Assembly (NCBI GenBank): GCA_009746045.1
Contig: RPFO01000165.1
Span: forward strand, 5,692,585 to 5,756,584
DNA from: Mesostigma viride
Taxonomy: Eukaryota; Streptophyta; Mesostigmatophyceae; Mesostigmatales; Mesostigmataceae
Direction: 5' to 3'
DNA: 64,000 nt
The position numbers were made by a program, and so were the translations under genes. The notes under the pieces were generated by a model. It did no database searches. It saw nothing but the letters and a program-made list of their open reading frames with translations, and was not told the DNA's origin. Positions 12,601-20,900 of this stretch are shown here, piece by piece. Position 1 is the first letter of the stretch, and the number at the start of each line of letters is the position of its first letter.

Positions 12601-15600
12601 ATGCCAGGACGATCACATAAGGGGCAGGTTGGGGACGAAGAGGCGGTATTAGACACTGCCACATTTGGGGACGAAGAGGCGGTATTAGATACTGCCACAT
12701 TTGGGGACGAAGAGGCGGTAACAGACACTGCCGCATTTATCACGAGGGAGGGGCATTGTAAGCAATCTGAAGTTCTCGGAGAGTCAGCATTACGTGGCAT
12801 TACTGCGCCTGAAAGAAGACACTACTCCTCAAAAGGTGACCAAGCTACTCAATACACTATTGAATACATATTCACTCCGCAGTATGTATTTTCAAGCAGA
12901 AGAGCACGAGACAACCACCCGTGCAGGTGCTTACCACCATCTCTTACCCCTCTCTTCACCCACATGCCTCGTGCTGCCGGTCCATCCCCTCCAATCACCA
13001 CACACCCTCGCCCACCCATAGTTAAGTGCCACGATCTATTCCAGAAGGCGAGACCGCGACACCCACATGCCTCGTGCTGCCGGTCCATCCCCTCCAATCA
13101 CCACACACCCTCGCCCACCCTTAGTTAAGTGCCACGATCTATTCCAGAAGGCGAGACCGCGACACCCACCGGCCTCATGCTGCCGGTCCATCCCCTCCAA
13201 CACCAGCCGCTGGAGGCTGGGCGTGTTGGCGATGTAGGCAGGCGCCGCCTCCAGGTTGGGGATGAAGTAGCCGCTGATGCCCAGCCAGACTTCCTCCAGG
13301 GCGCCACGGGGGCCTGGCCGCACCAGGTCCTTGCCGACCGGGGCACTGGTGATTGGGGGGATTGGGGGGGGATAAATAAGTGGGTCAAGTGCATAAGGGA
13401 ATGAGGATTAGGGTTCGGGGGATGGGGTGTGGGGGGTAGATGGGTGATGGCAGCAGAGGGGAAGAGGTAACTGTCCCAGGGTAAGGTGCTGCATGACTGA
13501 GTGCGATTGATAGATGCAGCCATTCGTGGCAATAGTAGCAGTACCGCAGTAGTCCTGTAGTAATACTGCTACTATGTGTAGAACTAATCCGCAGTAGTCC
13601 TGTAGTAATACTGCTACTATGTGTAGAACTAATCCGCGGTAGTCCTGTAGTTATACTGCTACTACGTGTACAACTAATCCGCAGTAGTACTGTAGTAATA
13701 CTGCTACTGCGTGTACAACTAATCCGCAGTAGTCCTGTAGTTATACTGCTACTATGTGTACAACTAATCCGCAGTAGTCCTGTAGTAATACTGCTACTAT
13801 GTGTAGAACTAATCCGCGGTAGTCCTGTACTTATACTGCTACTATGTGTAGAACTAATCCGCGGTAGTCCTGTAGTTATACTGCTACTATGTGTAGAACT
13901 AATCCGTTCCGGATCCCATCCTGCTCTCTTATGCAGGCATGCGGGGCATTCTTATTACTAAACAAAATAATTCTTCCATTGTGCCTTCCACCACCCTAGT
14001 ACCTGATCCCCGTCATGCTCTCATAGGCCGGCGTACGGCACACCAGCTTCTCCCAGGACGCCTCCATCACGTCACACGGCCGCGTGCCCCCCAGGTACAC
14101 CGCGTTCTCCAGTGCTTTGGCGGAGAAGCCCTCCCCTGTCAGGGTGATCTCGGTGCCACCTGCCAGGCTGCCCTTCTGCGGCGACATGCCGTGCAGCCGG
14201 GGGATGACCTGGCGAAGGAAGGAGGGCGAGGAGGACACGGTGGGGGTGAAGAAAGGGGCAAAGGGGAAGGAAAGGGGGGGGGGAAGGGGGGGGGGGGGGA
14301 AGGGCGGCAGGAAAGGGGGCGGTGGGGAAGCATGGGGTGGAGATGGAGATGCCATGGAGTAGACATTGGAAAAGACAAGTGGCAGAGTGGCAGAGTGTGC
14401 ACAGCAATGCAGTGAGCATATGGAGAAGAAGATGAACTTGTAGTAATCACTACTTAATCAGCGCAGGCTTTGTAGGGCCCCAGGTAGCAACACAGGACAA
14501 CACACGCTCATTATTTGCCAAGTACAGATGGCAGAACAGGCAGGCACATGACGTGGCCCCACCAGGGCCACGCTGCCATCTCCAAACACACATGGGGCAC
14601 ACACAAGTGCACGCACCGGCACCTGGTACCAACACAAGTGTCTATTAGTAAGCCCACCCACCTGCACGTGGTACGGCTGCCCATCGGTGCGCCGGTACAA
14701 CGTGGCCTCGTCGCCCATGCGCGCAGTCCCTGATGACGTCTCCACCACCAGCTGGAAGGTGCCAGGGACCATCTCGTCGGGAAGCCGGCAGGTGACCTGG
14801 CAGCGGGGCAGGTACATGGGCACACACGCATGCAGGGATAGTGGACAGGTCAGCAGGGAGGGTGGAAAGGCCAGCAGAGGTGAGCCAAGCAGTGCACACA
14901 GATAGGGAGCAGGCGCAGGCTGTTTGGTGACTACTCAACCCACGCCCACGCCCACGCCCCCGCCCCCGCCCCCGCCCCCGCCCCCGCCCCCGCCCCCGCC
15001 CCCGCCCCCGCCCCCCCCGCCCCCGCCCCCGCCCCCGCCCACGCCCGTTCACCCAGCGTGTTCAACTGCCACACAACAGCTTGCTGCCGCCACATGCTAG
15101 GGAGTGCTGCATCGCCGCTCCCACCGGGCGCCCCTAGCGGCACCAACGTACACCAAACCAGCCAGCTGGTTGTATCTGAGACATGAGAGACGAACAGGTC
15201 GCACATCCCGTTGGCTGCAGACAGCTTGTGCTGACACACGCAGGTAACCCTCTGCCAGGGCGCACCTCGACGCGGTAGTTGCTGACAGAGGTAACACCCG
15301 TAGAGTCACCGCCTTCTGCCGGGGATATGACACACGTGACATCCACGCCGCCATACTCGGATGACTTGAGGGCGACGCGCCGGAAATCATCTGGGGTGCT
15401 GGGCAGCTGGTAGCCCCTGAAGGTGATCCACGACCCCGCCGATACCGTTGCTGGGCCGACGAATTCGATGTAGGGCGTGTACCGTTCTAGATACTGGAAG
15501 CAGCACTTGGAGCTCGATTGCTCGGTGTCGCCGTCCACGACGACGGACACGGCGGCCGAGAGCTCGCGATGGGATGCGCGGGTATCGCACACGATCTGCA

Positions 15601-16033
15601 GGAGGATGCGAGAGGTCGATGAGACAGTCAATGTAGACGCAGCCGAAAGATAGTTACGTTTCCCGTTGTTTACGACACGCCCGTCGACGAACTAGAGAGA
15701 ATGCGTGAAATGTCAGGCACATACAAGTACCTCCCTTCCCAATTAATACGGCGTAGAGCAGCACAGCAGCATACTTACTTGCGACGGCGATGAGAGATAT
15801 GTGATAACGTCACAGACAATCCCGTCCTGGCCGAGGTAAACATCATTACGTCCAGTGTGCAAGTCCTCCGCAAAACCGAGCCCCGTAATTGTGATCCTCG
15901 TTCCGCCTTCAACACTGCCATAGTCTGGGGTGACCGAAGACAAGAACACGACTCTCTTCTCCAGAGCTCCCTCAACCGATTGAAGCCAAATGCACACCAA
16001 AGCTGCCACAGAAGCCAAAACACGGCGAAGCAT
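141..16033 (-). CDS. Fibrocystin-L (PKHD1L1)-like IPT/TIG and PA14 surface protein, 3' end outside window
   Basis: Large minus-strand spliced gene. Exons I can read, 5' to 3': 16033-15779, 15691-15266, 14796-14662, 14208-14003, 13345-13170, 12564-12474, 12198-11896, 11396-11239, 10734-10439, 9895-9673, 9255-9094, 8351-8163, 7668-7517, 6930-(about 6740, donor unresolved), 6126-5802, 5096-4895, 4371-4304, 2437-2308, 662-141. Phases agree at nearly all junctions. The protein starts with a signal peptide and then carries repeated IPT/TIG domains (TPDYGSVEGGTRITITGLGF and others) and PA14. This order resembles fibrocystin-L and related algal and protist surface proteins; the function is unknown but probably extracellular adhesion or ciliary/cell-surface. 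The exon 662-141 phase does not match the preceding exon, so an exon between 663 and 2307 is missing from my model. The gene continues beyond base 1. Confidence 0.82.
681..1005. repeat. (GTAG)n(GTGG)n(GTAG)n microsatellite in the IPT gene intron
   Basis: A core of GGTG units is flanked on both sides by GGTA units, a symmetrical layout consistent with A-to-G replacement spreading outward from the centre. G-rich and probably quadruplex-forming. Confidence 0.95.
1455..1600. repeat. Dispersed repeat, copy 1
   Basis: AAGGAACCTTCAACCC, GGAGGGCGCCCT..CTTCTC and GGGCAGGCCACAGAG recur in the same order at 51937-52075, so a mobile repeat has a copy at each end of the two-gene block. The upstream AT-rich DNA also contains a CACGTAGTCTGCATCACGTG palindrome like that of the LINE tail. 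The remaining DNA to 2099 holds nothing I can assign. Confidence 0.65.
2100..2307. repeat. Tandem copies of the exon 18 / donor junction (IPT gene)
   Basis: Units of about 56-58 bp read (plus) GAGTACCG.GCTTGCA then TCATCCGGCCTATATCAGCA. The true junction is at 2308 (GAGTAC|CGGAACTTGCAG). The copies lie downstream in the intron as transcribed and keep the GTACTC donor. Confidence 0.85.
2308..2437 (-). CDS. IPT protein exon 18, cysteine-rich
   Basis: Acceptor CACCTTCAG. Two bases complete the codon left by exon 17, then GTVTVSICDAGLTDLQKTHC and on to SADSCKF plus two bases before GTACTC. The donor side of this exon is repeated three or more times downstream (2100-2307). Confidence 0.7.
2969..3884. 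repeat. 52-bp minisatellite, about 17.6 units
   Basis: Unit GCAAGGTTATGTGTTAACCA then ACCACCCATATTGTATTATT then TCACTACTATGT. Sequence variants at two sites recur in a regular order of about four units, giving a higher-order repeat. Lies in an intron of the IPT gene. Confidence 0.95.
3943..4170. repeat. 39-bp minisatellite
   Basis: Five to six units of CCATCAAAACCTCCCCAAGG then TACTGTGCAGGCCAACAAA, directly following the 52-bp array after a short C-rich spacer. Intronic. Confidence 0.9.
4304..5096 (-). CDS. IPT protein exons 16-17
   Basis: Exon 16 (5096-4895) reads VTSVSPSAGSIAGGTTLTIT then GFGF, a clear IPT domain, ending ECTTR plus two bases. Exon 17 (4371-4304, 68 nt) is HCVADASAEDPDAINCFFTA with donor GTAAGC; the one-base phase fits. 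The small size of exon 17 makes it less certain. Confidence 0.75.
5130..5290. repeat. 27-bp repeat before the exon 16 acceptor (IPT gene)
   Basis: Units GAGGCGCAAGCATGCCGTTA then CAGGCAT. On the transcribed strand each unit carries CTGTAACGGCATGCTTGCGC, a branch-point and pyrimidine-like stretch resembling the DNA just before the true acceptor (GCTTGCGTCCGCAG). The neighbouring 5290-5560 is GCATGC-rich. Confidence 0.75.
5802..6930 (-). CDS. IPT protein exons 14-15, with proline-rich linker of uncertain extent
   Basis: Exon 14 starts at 6930 with VFVGDTFCRSLPGRSTYTEI and runs into ISPLPPPPPSPPPPLPPPP, a (S)P-rich linker typical of algal wall and surface proteins. Its donor is unclear; a phase-0 GTACCG near 6740 would fit exon 15 (6126-5802), which reads LTTVTPSIMSLATPASDRVL then NISGSELTS. 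The DNA between 6250 and 6545 is a 12-base repeat and is probably intron. Confidence 0.7.
6250..6545. repeat. 12-bp GGGTTGGGTGGT repeat
   Basis: About 24 units, a few with T-to-C change. Probably within an intron of the IPT gene, followed by an irregular G-rich tract to 6840 that overlaps the proline-rich coding stretch. Confidence 0.9.
7317..7422. repeat. 20-bp AT-rich repeat
   Basis: Five units of TAGGATCAAGAGTATATTA. Intronic. Confidence 0.85.
7517..9255 (-). CDS. IPT protein exons 11-13: two IPT domains
   Basis: Exon 11 (9255-9094) ends ADVNPLS, and exon 12 (8351-8163) continues GSPGESIVVTGTGFAAPANV, so the IPT start is split by an intron. Exon 13 (7668-7517) reads IDSVLPQTVSVTGATLITVT then GDGFN, another IPT start. 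Phases 1/2 at each junction agree. Confidence 0.85.
8406..8654 (+). CDS. Small ORF inside an intron of the IPT gene, opposite strand
   Basis: 82 codons from ATG, MSFVKGKSIQRAQAGDVRAE onward, ending KGTGLIPS. The second half (LATQKLELETVNLLMKSEAY) could form a helix. It lies within the intron 8352-9093 of the minus-strand gene. I recognise no family, and codon use gives no clear support. It may be chance or a mobile-element remnant. Confidence 0.2.
   Translation: MSFVKGKSIQRAQAGDVRAEDSTVQPAVQQPLELLATQKLELETVNLLMKSEAYIHRIQTLEKLDAKLLVHRYDKGTGLIPS
9673..11396 (-). CDS. IPT protein exons 8-10: beta-rich repeats after PA14
   Basis: Exons 11396-11239, 10734-10439 and 9895-9673. They contain two turns of a pattern seen in fibrocystin-L-like proteins: GTFTVRFGDAPEITFPYDVA (small strand then a helix), followed by YLWNVRFLSEVGNVAMLVVN (W.V.F...G..P.L type). 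The family is inferred from the pattern rather than a named domain. Phases match on all sides. Confidence 0.8.
10300..10438. repeat. Copy of the exon 9 / donor junction (IPT gene)
   Basis: CTCACCTGCACCTCGCCCGC then GTACTTGTCGAGCTGCATCC at 10338-10378 repeats the true exon 9 end and donor (10433-10475) in the downstream intron. Confidence 0.8.
10868..11020. repeat. 22-bp repeat (ACATACGAGGCCACAGGGCA)
   Basis: About seven imperfect units in the intron between exons 8 and 9 of the IPT gene. Confidence 0.85.
11640..11810. repeat. Copies of the exon 7 / donor junction (IPT gene)
   Basis: CACCTGATGCAGTGCAAC (11648) and CCACTGGATGCGGTGCACCT (11774) repeat the true junction CACCTGATGCGGTGCACCTC at 11894. 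Both lie downstream of the exon as transcribed. Confidence 0.75.
11896..13345 (-). CDS. IPT protein exons 5-7: PA14 domain
   Basis: Exon 5 (13345-13170) has LEEVWLGISGYFIPNL. Exon 6 (12564-12474) has YGRRMTAFFYAPFTGQYTFY then IAGDD, the core PA14 motif. Exon 7 (12198-11896) has KYFLRALQKDGGGGGHLSVG. Together they form one PA14 domain, a beta-barrel found in carbohydrate-binding and adhesion proteins and in fibrocystin-L after its IPT repeats. Junction phases 2/1, 1/2 and 2/1 all agree. Confidence 0.88.
12633..12740. repeat. 36-bp repeat, three units
   Basis: Units GGGGACGAAGAGGCGGTATT then AGACACTGCCACATTT in the intron between exons 5 and 6 of the IPT gene. Confidence 0.9.
12957..13169. repeat. 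107-bp copies of the exon 5 / donor junction (IPT gene)
   Basis: TGCTGCCGGTCCATCCCCTC occurs at about 12972, 13077 and, in the true exon, 13180. The two downstream copies are followed by the same CCAATCACCACACACCCTCG stretch. Each keeps the end of the PA14 exon and the donor region. Confidence 0.85.
13541..13903. repeat. 44-bp minisatellite
   Basis: Eight units of GTAGTCCTGTAGTAATACTG then CTACTATGTGTAGAACTAAT. Intronic (exons 4-5 of the IPT gene). Confidence 0.95.
14003..14796 (-). CDS. IPT protein exons 3-4: IPT domain
   Basis: Exon 3 (14796-14662, 45 codons) is VTCRLPDEMVPGTFQLVVET and onward. Exon 4 (14208-14003) is VIPRLHGMSPQKGSLAGGTE then ITLTGEGFSA, a textbook IPT/TIG start, ending PAYESMTGI plus two bases. 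Phases match exon 2 and exon 5. Confidence 0.85.
14938..15048. repeat. (CCCGCC)n hexamer tract
   Basis: About 18 units in the intron between exons 2 and 3 of the IPT gene. Confidence 0.95.
15266..15691 (-). CDS. IPT protein exon 2
   Basis: 142 codons, phase 0 at both ends. It begins FVDGRVVNNGKRNYLSAAST and later has TPYIEFVGPATVSAGSWITF, a second IPT-type start. It ends NYRVE before GTGCGC. Several cysteines (ILLQIVCD, KCCFQYLE) suggest disulphides, consistent with an extracellular protein. Confidence 0.82.
15779..16033 (-). CDS. IPT protein exon 1: signal peptide and first IPT domain
   Basis: ATG at 16033-16031, followed by RRVLASVAALVCIWLQSVEG, a basic n-region, hydrophobic core and small residues at the likely cleavage site. 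Next comes VTPDYGSVEGGTRITITGLG, the start of an IPT/TIG fold. In-frame ATGs also lie 12 and 7 codons upstream; I chose the third because it gives the cleanest signal peptide. Donor GTAAGT at 15778. Confidence 0.85.
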
Positions 16034-17280
16034 GGCAGCTCGCCTGGCTGCCATGCATGGCAACCACATCGTAACAGGCAGTGAGTGCTATTTCATGTCG
16101 ATGCGTGCCTATGCTAGTTTCGAGGCGAAGCCAAGCAACACTAAGGTCTCCTCGCGACAAAATTTCAGGATGCTGCAGCCTATCATTACTACCTACATTA
16201 CCACGGGCACAAAGGCCTTGATGCCATCACAGATTCAGTCCTGCACTCAGGGCATGGGCACAGTCGGTTTATTCCCACGCCGCTTGCCCCAGGAGTCACC
16301 GCTAGCTTTGCGTCCTTGAGGCACCCGTGCTTCAGCCCTTAAGTCAACGAATGCTGCTGTTCAGAAGGGGATATGATTTGACACATGGCACCCCCAGAAG
16401 AAAATACGCTAGTGTCTCCAAGCACGTGATCGCAGTTTACGGCAGCTTGGGATTGCATGCAAGCAGCCAAGCACGGTTTTCCTGCAGAACGCCAGAGGTA
16501 CGCGGGAAATTCCTCAGCCTCTTTTCCAATCCAGTAACGCCGCGTTGCACTACAGTACAGGATCTTACGTGGCGAACAGGTGCAACCCGAAGGCCGCGTC
16601 CCTTGGAATGTTCCAGAATGTTGGTTCAAGTGGAAGATTTTGCATGAGAGGGACCACGTAGCGGTTCCTGCACCTGGCAGCGGCGGGCGCCCCAGCGTCC
16701 AGCAAGGGGGCTTTGGAGTTTGGAAGGGAGCATGGACAACGTGCTCGTGTGGTGCTGTTCATACTTACAGTACAGTAGAACAGTGTGGTGCTGTTCATTC
16801 TTACAGTACAGTACTTCAGAGTGAATTTCCCTCGCTTTTTTCTTCGCGCGAGCTCTGCCTGCTGTTCCTGACTGTCATCCACGCGCAACGTCGTTCTTCC
16901 TTGGCGAATTACAAGGAACGCATTTCTGGTAGACCGAGGCACAAGCGTGCGGAGAGGCACGGTCTTTGTGCCGCGCAGTCGATAAACATCGAAGGACCAT
17001 ACAATAAAGAAAACCACCGATATTGCTGCCAGGCGCTCGGCTATGGCCAATTGGGCATTTGGCCTGTTTGAGGCTTGAAATCGCTATAATTGCTGTACTT
17101 CCTGGCTAGCGCCTGCATTTGACAGCTGCTTTCGGCTCTAAGCTCTTCCACATGTGGCACCGTGGCTCCACGGGCGTCAGCGAGTACCAAGACGCTTTTC
17201 TATTCTTGGTAGTAGCTGGAAACTGATACCGCAGTACAGAATCAACTGGCATTTCCTTGCAAATCCTAACTCGGACAAAA
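16034..17280. promoter_or_regulatory. Divergent intergenic region between the IPT gene and RAD50
   Basis: About 1.25 kb between two start codons on opposite strands, so both promoters probably lie here. I see no clear TATA box or named element. On the minus strand 17050-16565 is open for 161 codons with a hydrophobic stretch (AAISVVFFIVWSF), but it has no ATG start, so I do not call it a gene. A 33-base direct repeat containing TACTGTACTGTAAG lies at about 16740-16820. Confidence 0.4.
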
Positions 17281-17996
17281 ATGTGCACAATCGATAAGAT
17301 GCTCATCAAGGGCATTCGGAGCTTCAGCCCAAACAATGACGCAGCCATAACATTTTACAAGCCTCTGACGCTGGTGGTGGGCACGAATGGTGCAGGAAAA
17401 ACGGTATGTCTGTTCTTCGACTGAATGGCATTGATAGCAACGTTGTCTTGGTTACCTTACGTCTCGGTTACCTATCTTCTCCGCCGATCCGAGACAGCCT
17501 GCCGTGGTTTGGTGACTCTAATCTGCACAAGCTGGCGTCTCCTGCGGAAATGTTCTGATTGCTTCCTTCCCGCTGCATGCACCGTTTGCAGACTATCATT
17601 GAATGCCTCAAGCACGCCTGCACCGGCGAACTGCCGCCGAACGCCGGCCGCGGACACACGTTTGTGCACGATCCGAAGGTGACGATGCCGCATCATGCCT
17701 CTGAGCCCCAATAATGTTTTTCATGCTTTCTTTGTGAATGATTTTCGCACTTTTTTCCAGCTGGCATGCTTCACCCTGACTGCCGCTGGCGTCGGTGGCC
17801 ACTCGATGCCTCCTGTGACGTGTGCTGACAGATCGCTGGCGAATCAGAGGTCAAGGGTCAGATCAAGCTGCGCTTCTACACGATAACGGGCAGCCCTGTG
17901 ATGGTCATCCGGTCGGTCCAGCTGACGCAGAAGGCGTCCAAGATGGAGTTCAAGGCGCTGGAGGGGTTCCTGCAGACCAAGGGCCCTGACGGGGAG
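17281..17996 (+). CDS. RAD50: RAD50 exons 1-3: N-terminal ATPase lobe with Walker A
   Basis: Exon 1 (17281-17403, 41 codons) opens [15 protein letters not shown] and ends in the P-loop GTNGAGKT. Exon 2 (17592-17678, 29 codons) continues [16 protein letters not shown] and ends at HDPK. Exon 3 (17832-17996, 55 codons) carries GQIKLRF and the Q-loop-region motif [15 protein letters not shown]. All three are phase 0. The order and spacing match the RAD50 N-terminal nucleotide-binding lobe. The exon 1/2 junction falls inside the P-loop, between its two threonines. Confidence 0.95.
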
Positions 17997-20900
17997 GTGC
18001 GTGCCGTGTGCCAGGATATCTGGTAGGAAGCTGAGAACGAAAGCGTGTGAATTGTCAAGTTGCGACCTTGCTTACGTGTCTGTTTGCAGGAGCGGATGTC
18101 TTCATTGCCACAATATCTTAGAACAGAATAGAATTCGGAGGCTTGGTTCAGTTTACAGACCGCCCAATCGGAGAATCATTTCATCTCAGGCACAGTCCCC
18201 CTTATCAACAGCTTCTCGCATGTCCTGCAGAACGTGGCGTGCATGACATGTGTCATTGAACAGTTTGGTGCGGAGCAGGGGCCGTGCCACATGCGTTGCT
18301 CGCATGGGCATGCCACTGCCACGCCATACTCCTCTCCCAGCATACATCATGAACGTGCATGTGTGACCATGCATGGAAGTTCCTGTCTGCTTCCCCAACA
18401 CACGACAGCGGCGAATGGCCTGCCCGCCAAGGGCGCGGTTTCACATGGCACGATGCCTCTGCGCACGCTTTGTTCGACCCTAATCTCTCCCACTGATCGC
18501 AGCGGCGCGGCCTGCCCGCCAAGTGCGCGGACATGGACCGCGAGGTGCCCAAGCTCATGGGCGTCTCCAAGGCGGTGTTAGAGAACGTGATCTTCGTGCA
18601 CCAGGACGACTCCAACTGGCCGCTGGCCGACCCGGCCACGCTCAAGACCAAGTTCGACGACATCTTCTCGGCCACACGGTAACGGCTGGCGCAGGCATGT
18701 GGGCGGGTACCTCAAGTCTACCAATATAGCATTGTCGGTGTGGGGACATGGTTGTGCGGGGTCTTGTGGTGTGCCTCAAGACCAAGTTCGACGACATCTT
18801 CTCGGCCATGCGGTGGGTGTGCGGGCACGCGCTATTGTCTGGTCTGCTCTGCCCTCACCACCGTTCATGGGTTTCCTGTCCACCCTTCCCACTTCCCCCC
18901 TCACCTGCGCAGCTACACCAAGTCACTGGACATAGACAGCACGTTTTGGCTGGGGACAATATCCATGTGTTCTCACGTATTGCCCATCGCACCTGTTTGC
19001 CCTTCTATGCGCAGCTTCGACAAGTGTGTGCTGGACAGGCGCCGGTCTGCTCTGTCCCCAACCAACGTTGACGTGGATGCCATCTGTATGCCTCGCCCTA
19101 TTCCCGAATCTCCATCCCCCCCTGCATCTGCGCAGCTACACCAAGGCGCTGGACAACATCAAGTCGCTCAAGAAGGACTACGGCGCAAACGTGCGCGAGT
19201 TCCGGCTCAAGCTGGAGCACCTGCAGACAGTGCGCGACCAGGCCACCAACGTGAGGGGGTGGCAGTAGGGCATGCCTGCTTGCCGGAGGCCGGGCCACCA
19301 ACGTGAGGGGGTAGCAGTAGGGCATGCCTGCTTGCCAGAGGCCGGGCCAACGTGAGGGGGTGGCAGTAGGGCATGCCTGCTTGCCAGAGGCGGGGCCACC
19401 AACGTGAGGGGATGAGAGAGGGAATGCGATCTAGGTGGTCAGGGGCTGGGCCACCAACGTGAGGAGAAGGGCGGGCATGCCAATCGTCAGGGTCGAGAGA
19501 GGTAATTAGGACTAAGGCCACCAGGTTGGGGAAGGATAGGGGATGCCCGCTCCTTGCTTGTAGGTTTGGGTGAGGTATCCGGTCGCTATGGTAAGTGCCC
19601 ACCATGGCTGATCTCTTCCTGGTTCTTCAGCCCCCCCTCCCTCCCACCCCCCACCCCCCACCACCTCCACACCCCACTCCCCCACCCCCGGATAGCCGTA
19701 GTTACCAAAGTGCCTTGGTCCCCCCCCCCCCTAGCGCACCCCCCCAAGAGTTCCTTACTCCAGTGCCTTCACTCCCTCTTTTTCCCCTCCCTTCTCCACC
19801 TCCCTGGGTGCTTACCTTCCCCACCACACCCCTGCTCTTTGTCCCTCCCTGCCTGGGTGTGCGCAGCTGCGGCAATCCCTGGAGGCGGACCAGAAGACGT
19901 GCGACGAGGCCAAGGGGGAGATCCAGGTGCTGGAGCGGTCGTCCGAGGCCAAGCGGCTCGAGTGCGAGGGCCTGAACGCGGTGCTGAACAGCATCCAGGG
20001 CCACCTGGACGAGATGCGGCGGCTGCAGATGCGCAAGGAGGTACTCATCGCCGAGAAGGCCGCACAGAGGCAGAACGTCAAGGATCCGGAAGGTATGGCC
20101 CTGGCAAAGCCGAGGGGGGTGGGGGGGGATTTTTGGCAAAAGCGGGAGTAGGGGGGAAGGGCAGTGGGTACCTGGCAGGAACCGGGGGAGAAGGGGGGGA
20201 TCTGCGCTACCCAGGGGGGTTGCCCAGCGTCCCCTGCTGACCAGCAGGGGTGGGTCCCTGGGTTGGATGGGAAATGTCAAGCACCGCTGTGGATGTGTGG
20301 GCCCGCTCATGCCGCACGGACCACCATCATGCCTGCCCTCGTACAAGCCGATTCCACCAACCGGTGTGTGCGTGCACCAGTGCACCATGCAAACCATAGC
20401 TGTGGCCCTCGCGCCCCTATTCACTTGACCCATGTGCGGGTATCCCCATGGCTGATCGATGCCTGTGGCAGTGCACTGTATGTACCGGTACAAAGGCCGC
20501 TTGTGTCCTCATGCAACCCGCATGTGTGCGCCCACCCCCCTGTCCCTCGCCTGGCCCCACATAGATGTGGAGAACCCTGCCCAGACGCTGGAAGCGCTCG
20601 AGGGCATGCGGGTTTTCTTTGAGGACGAGCTAGTCGCGGCCAAGGGCAAGGTGGCCGAGTTCGAGCTCAAGATCCGCGACAAGGAGATCGAGTGCAAGGC
20701 GTTCACGGACCAGCTGAGCATGCAGATGGGCGCGCGCGGCAGGCTGGAGCAGGCGATCGATGTGAGCGCACGGGCTATCTATATGAGGGCACTCCATAGG
20801 GTGCTCATCTACACGCTTATCTGTGTATGGGGGCTACGAGCGAGGCGTTTATGGCCCCGTTGAGTCCACCTACCTTGGCCAGCTGGCGCGGGCTCAACTG

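Noticed and set aside
16565-17050. 161-codon minus frame with a hydrophobic N-terminus in the intergenic gap
   Set aside because: No ATG in frame upstream of the hydrophobic part and an in-frame stop before it; contains a direct repeat. Might be an exon of an unseen gene but not supported.
19554-20493. Frames of 228 and 263 codons overlapping RAD50 exon 6
   Set aside because: Shadows of the real exon plus C-rich intron DNA.
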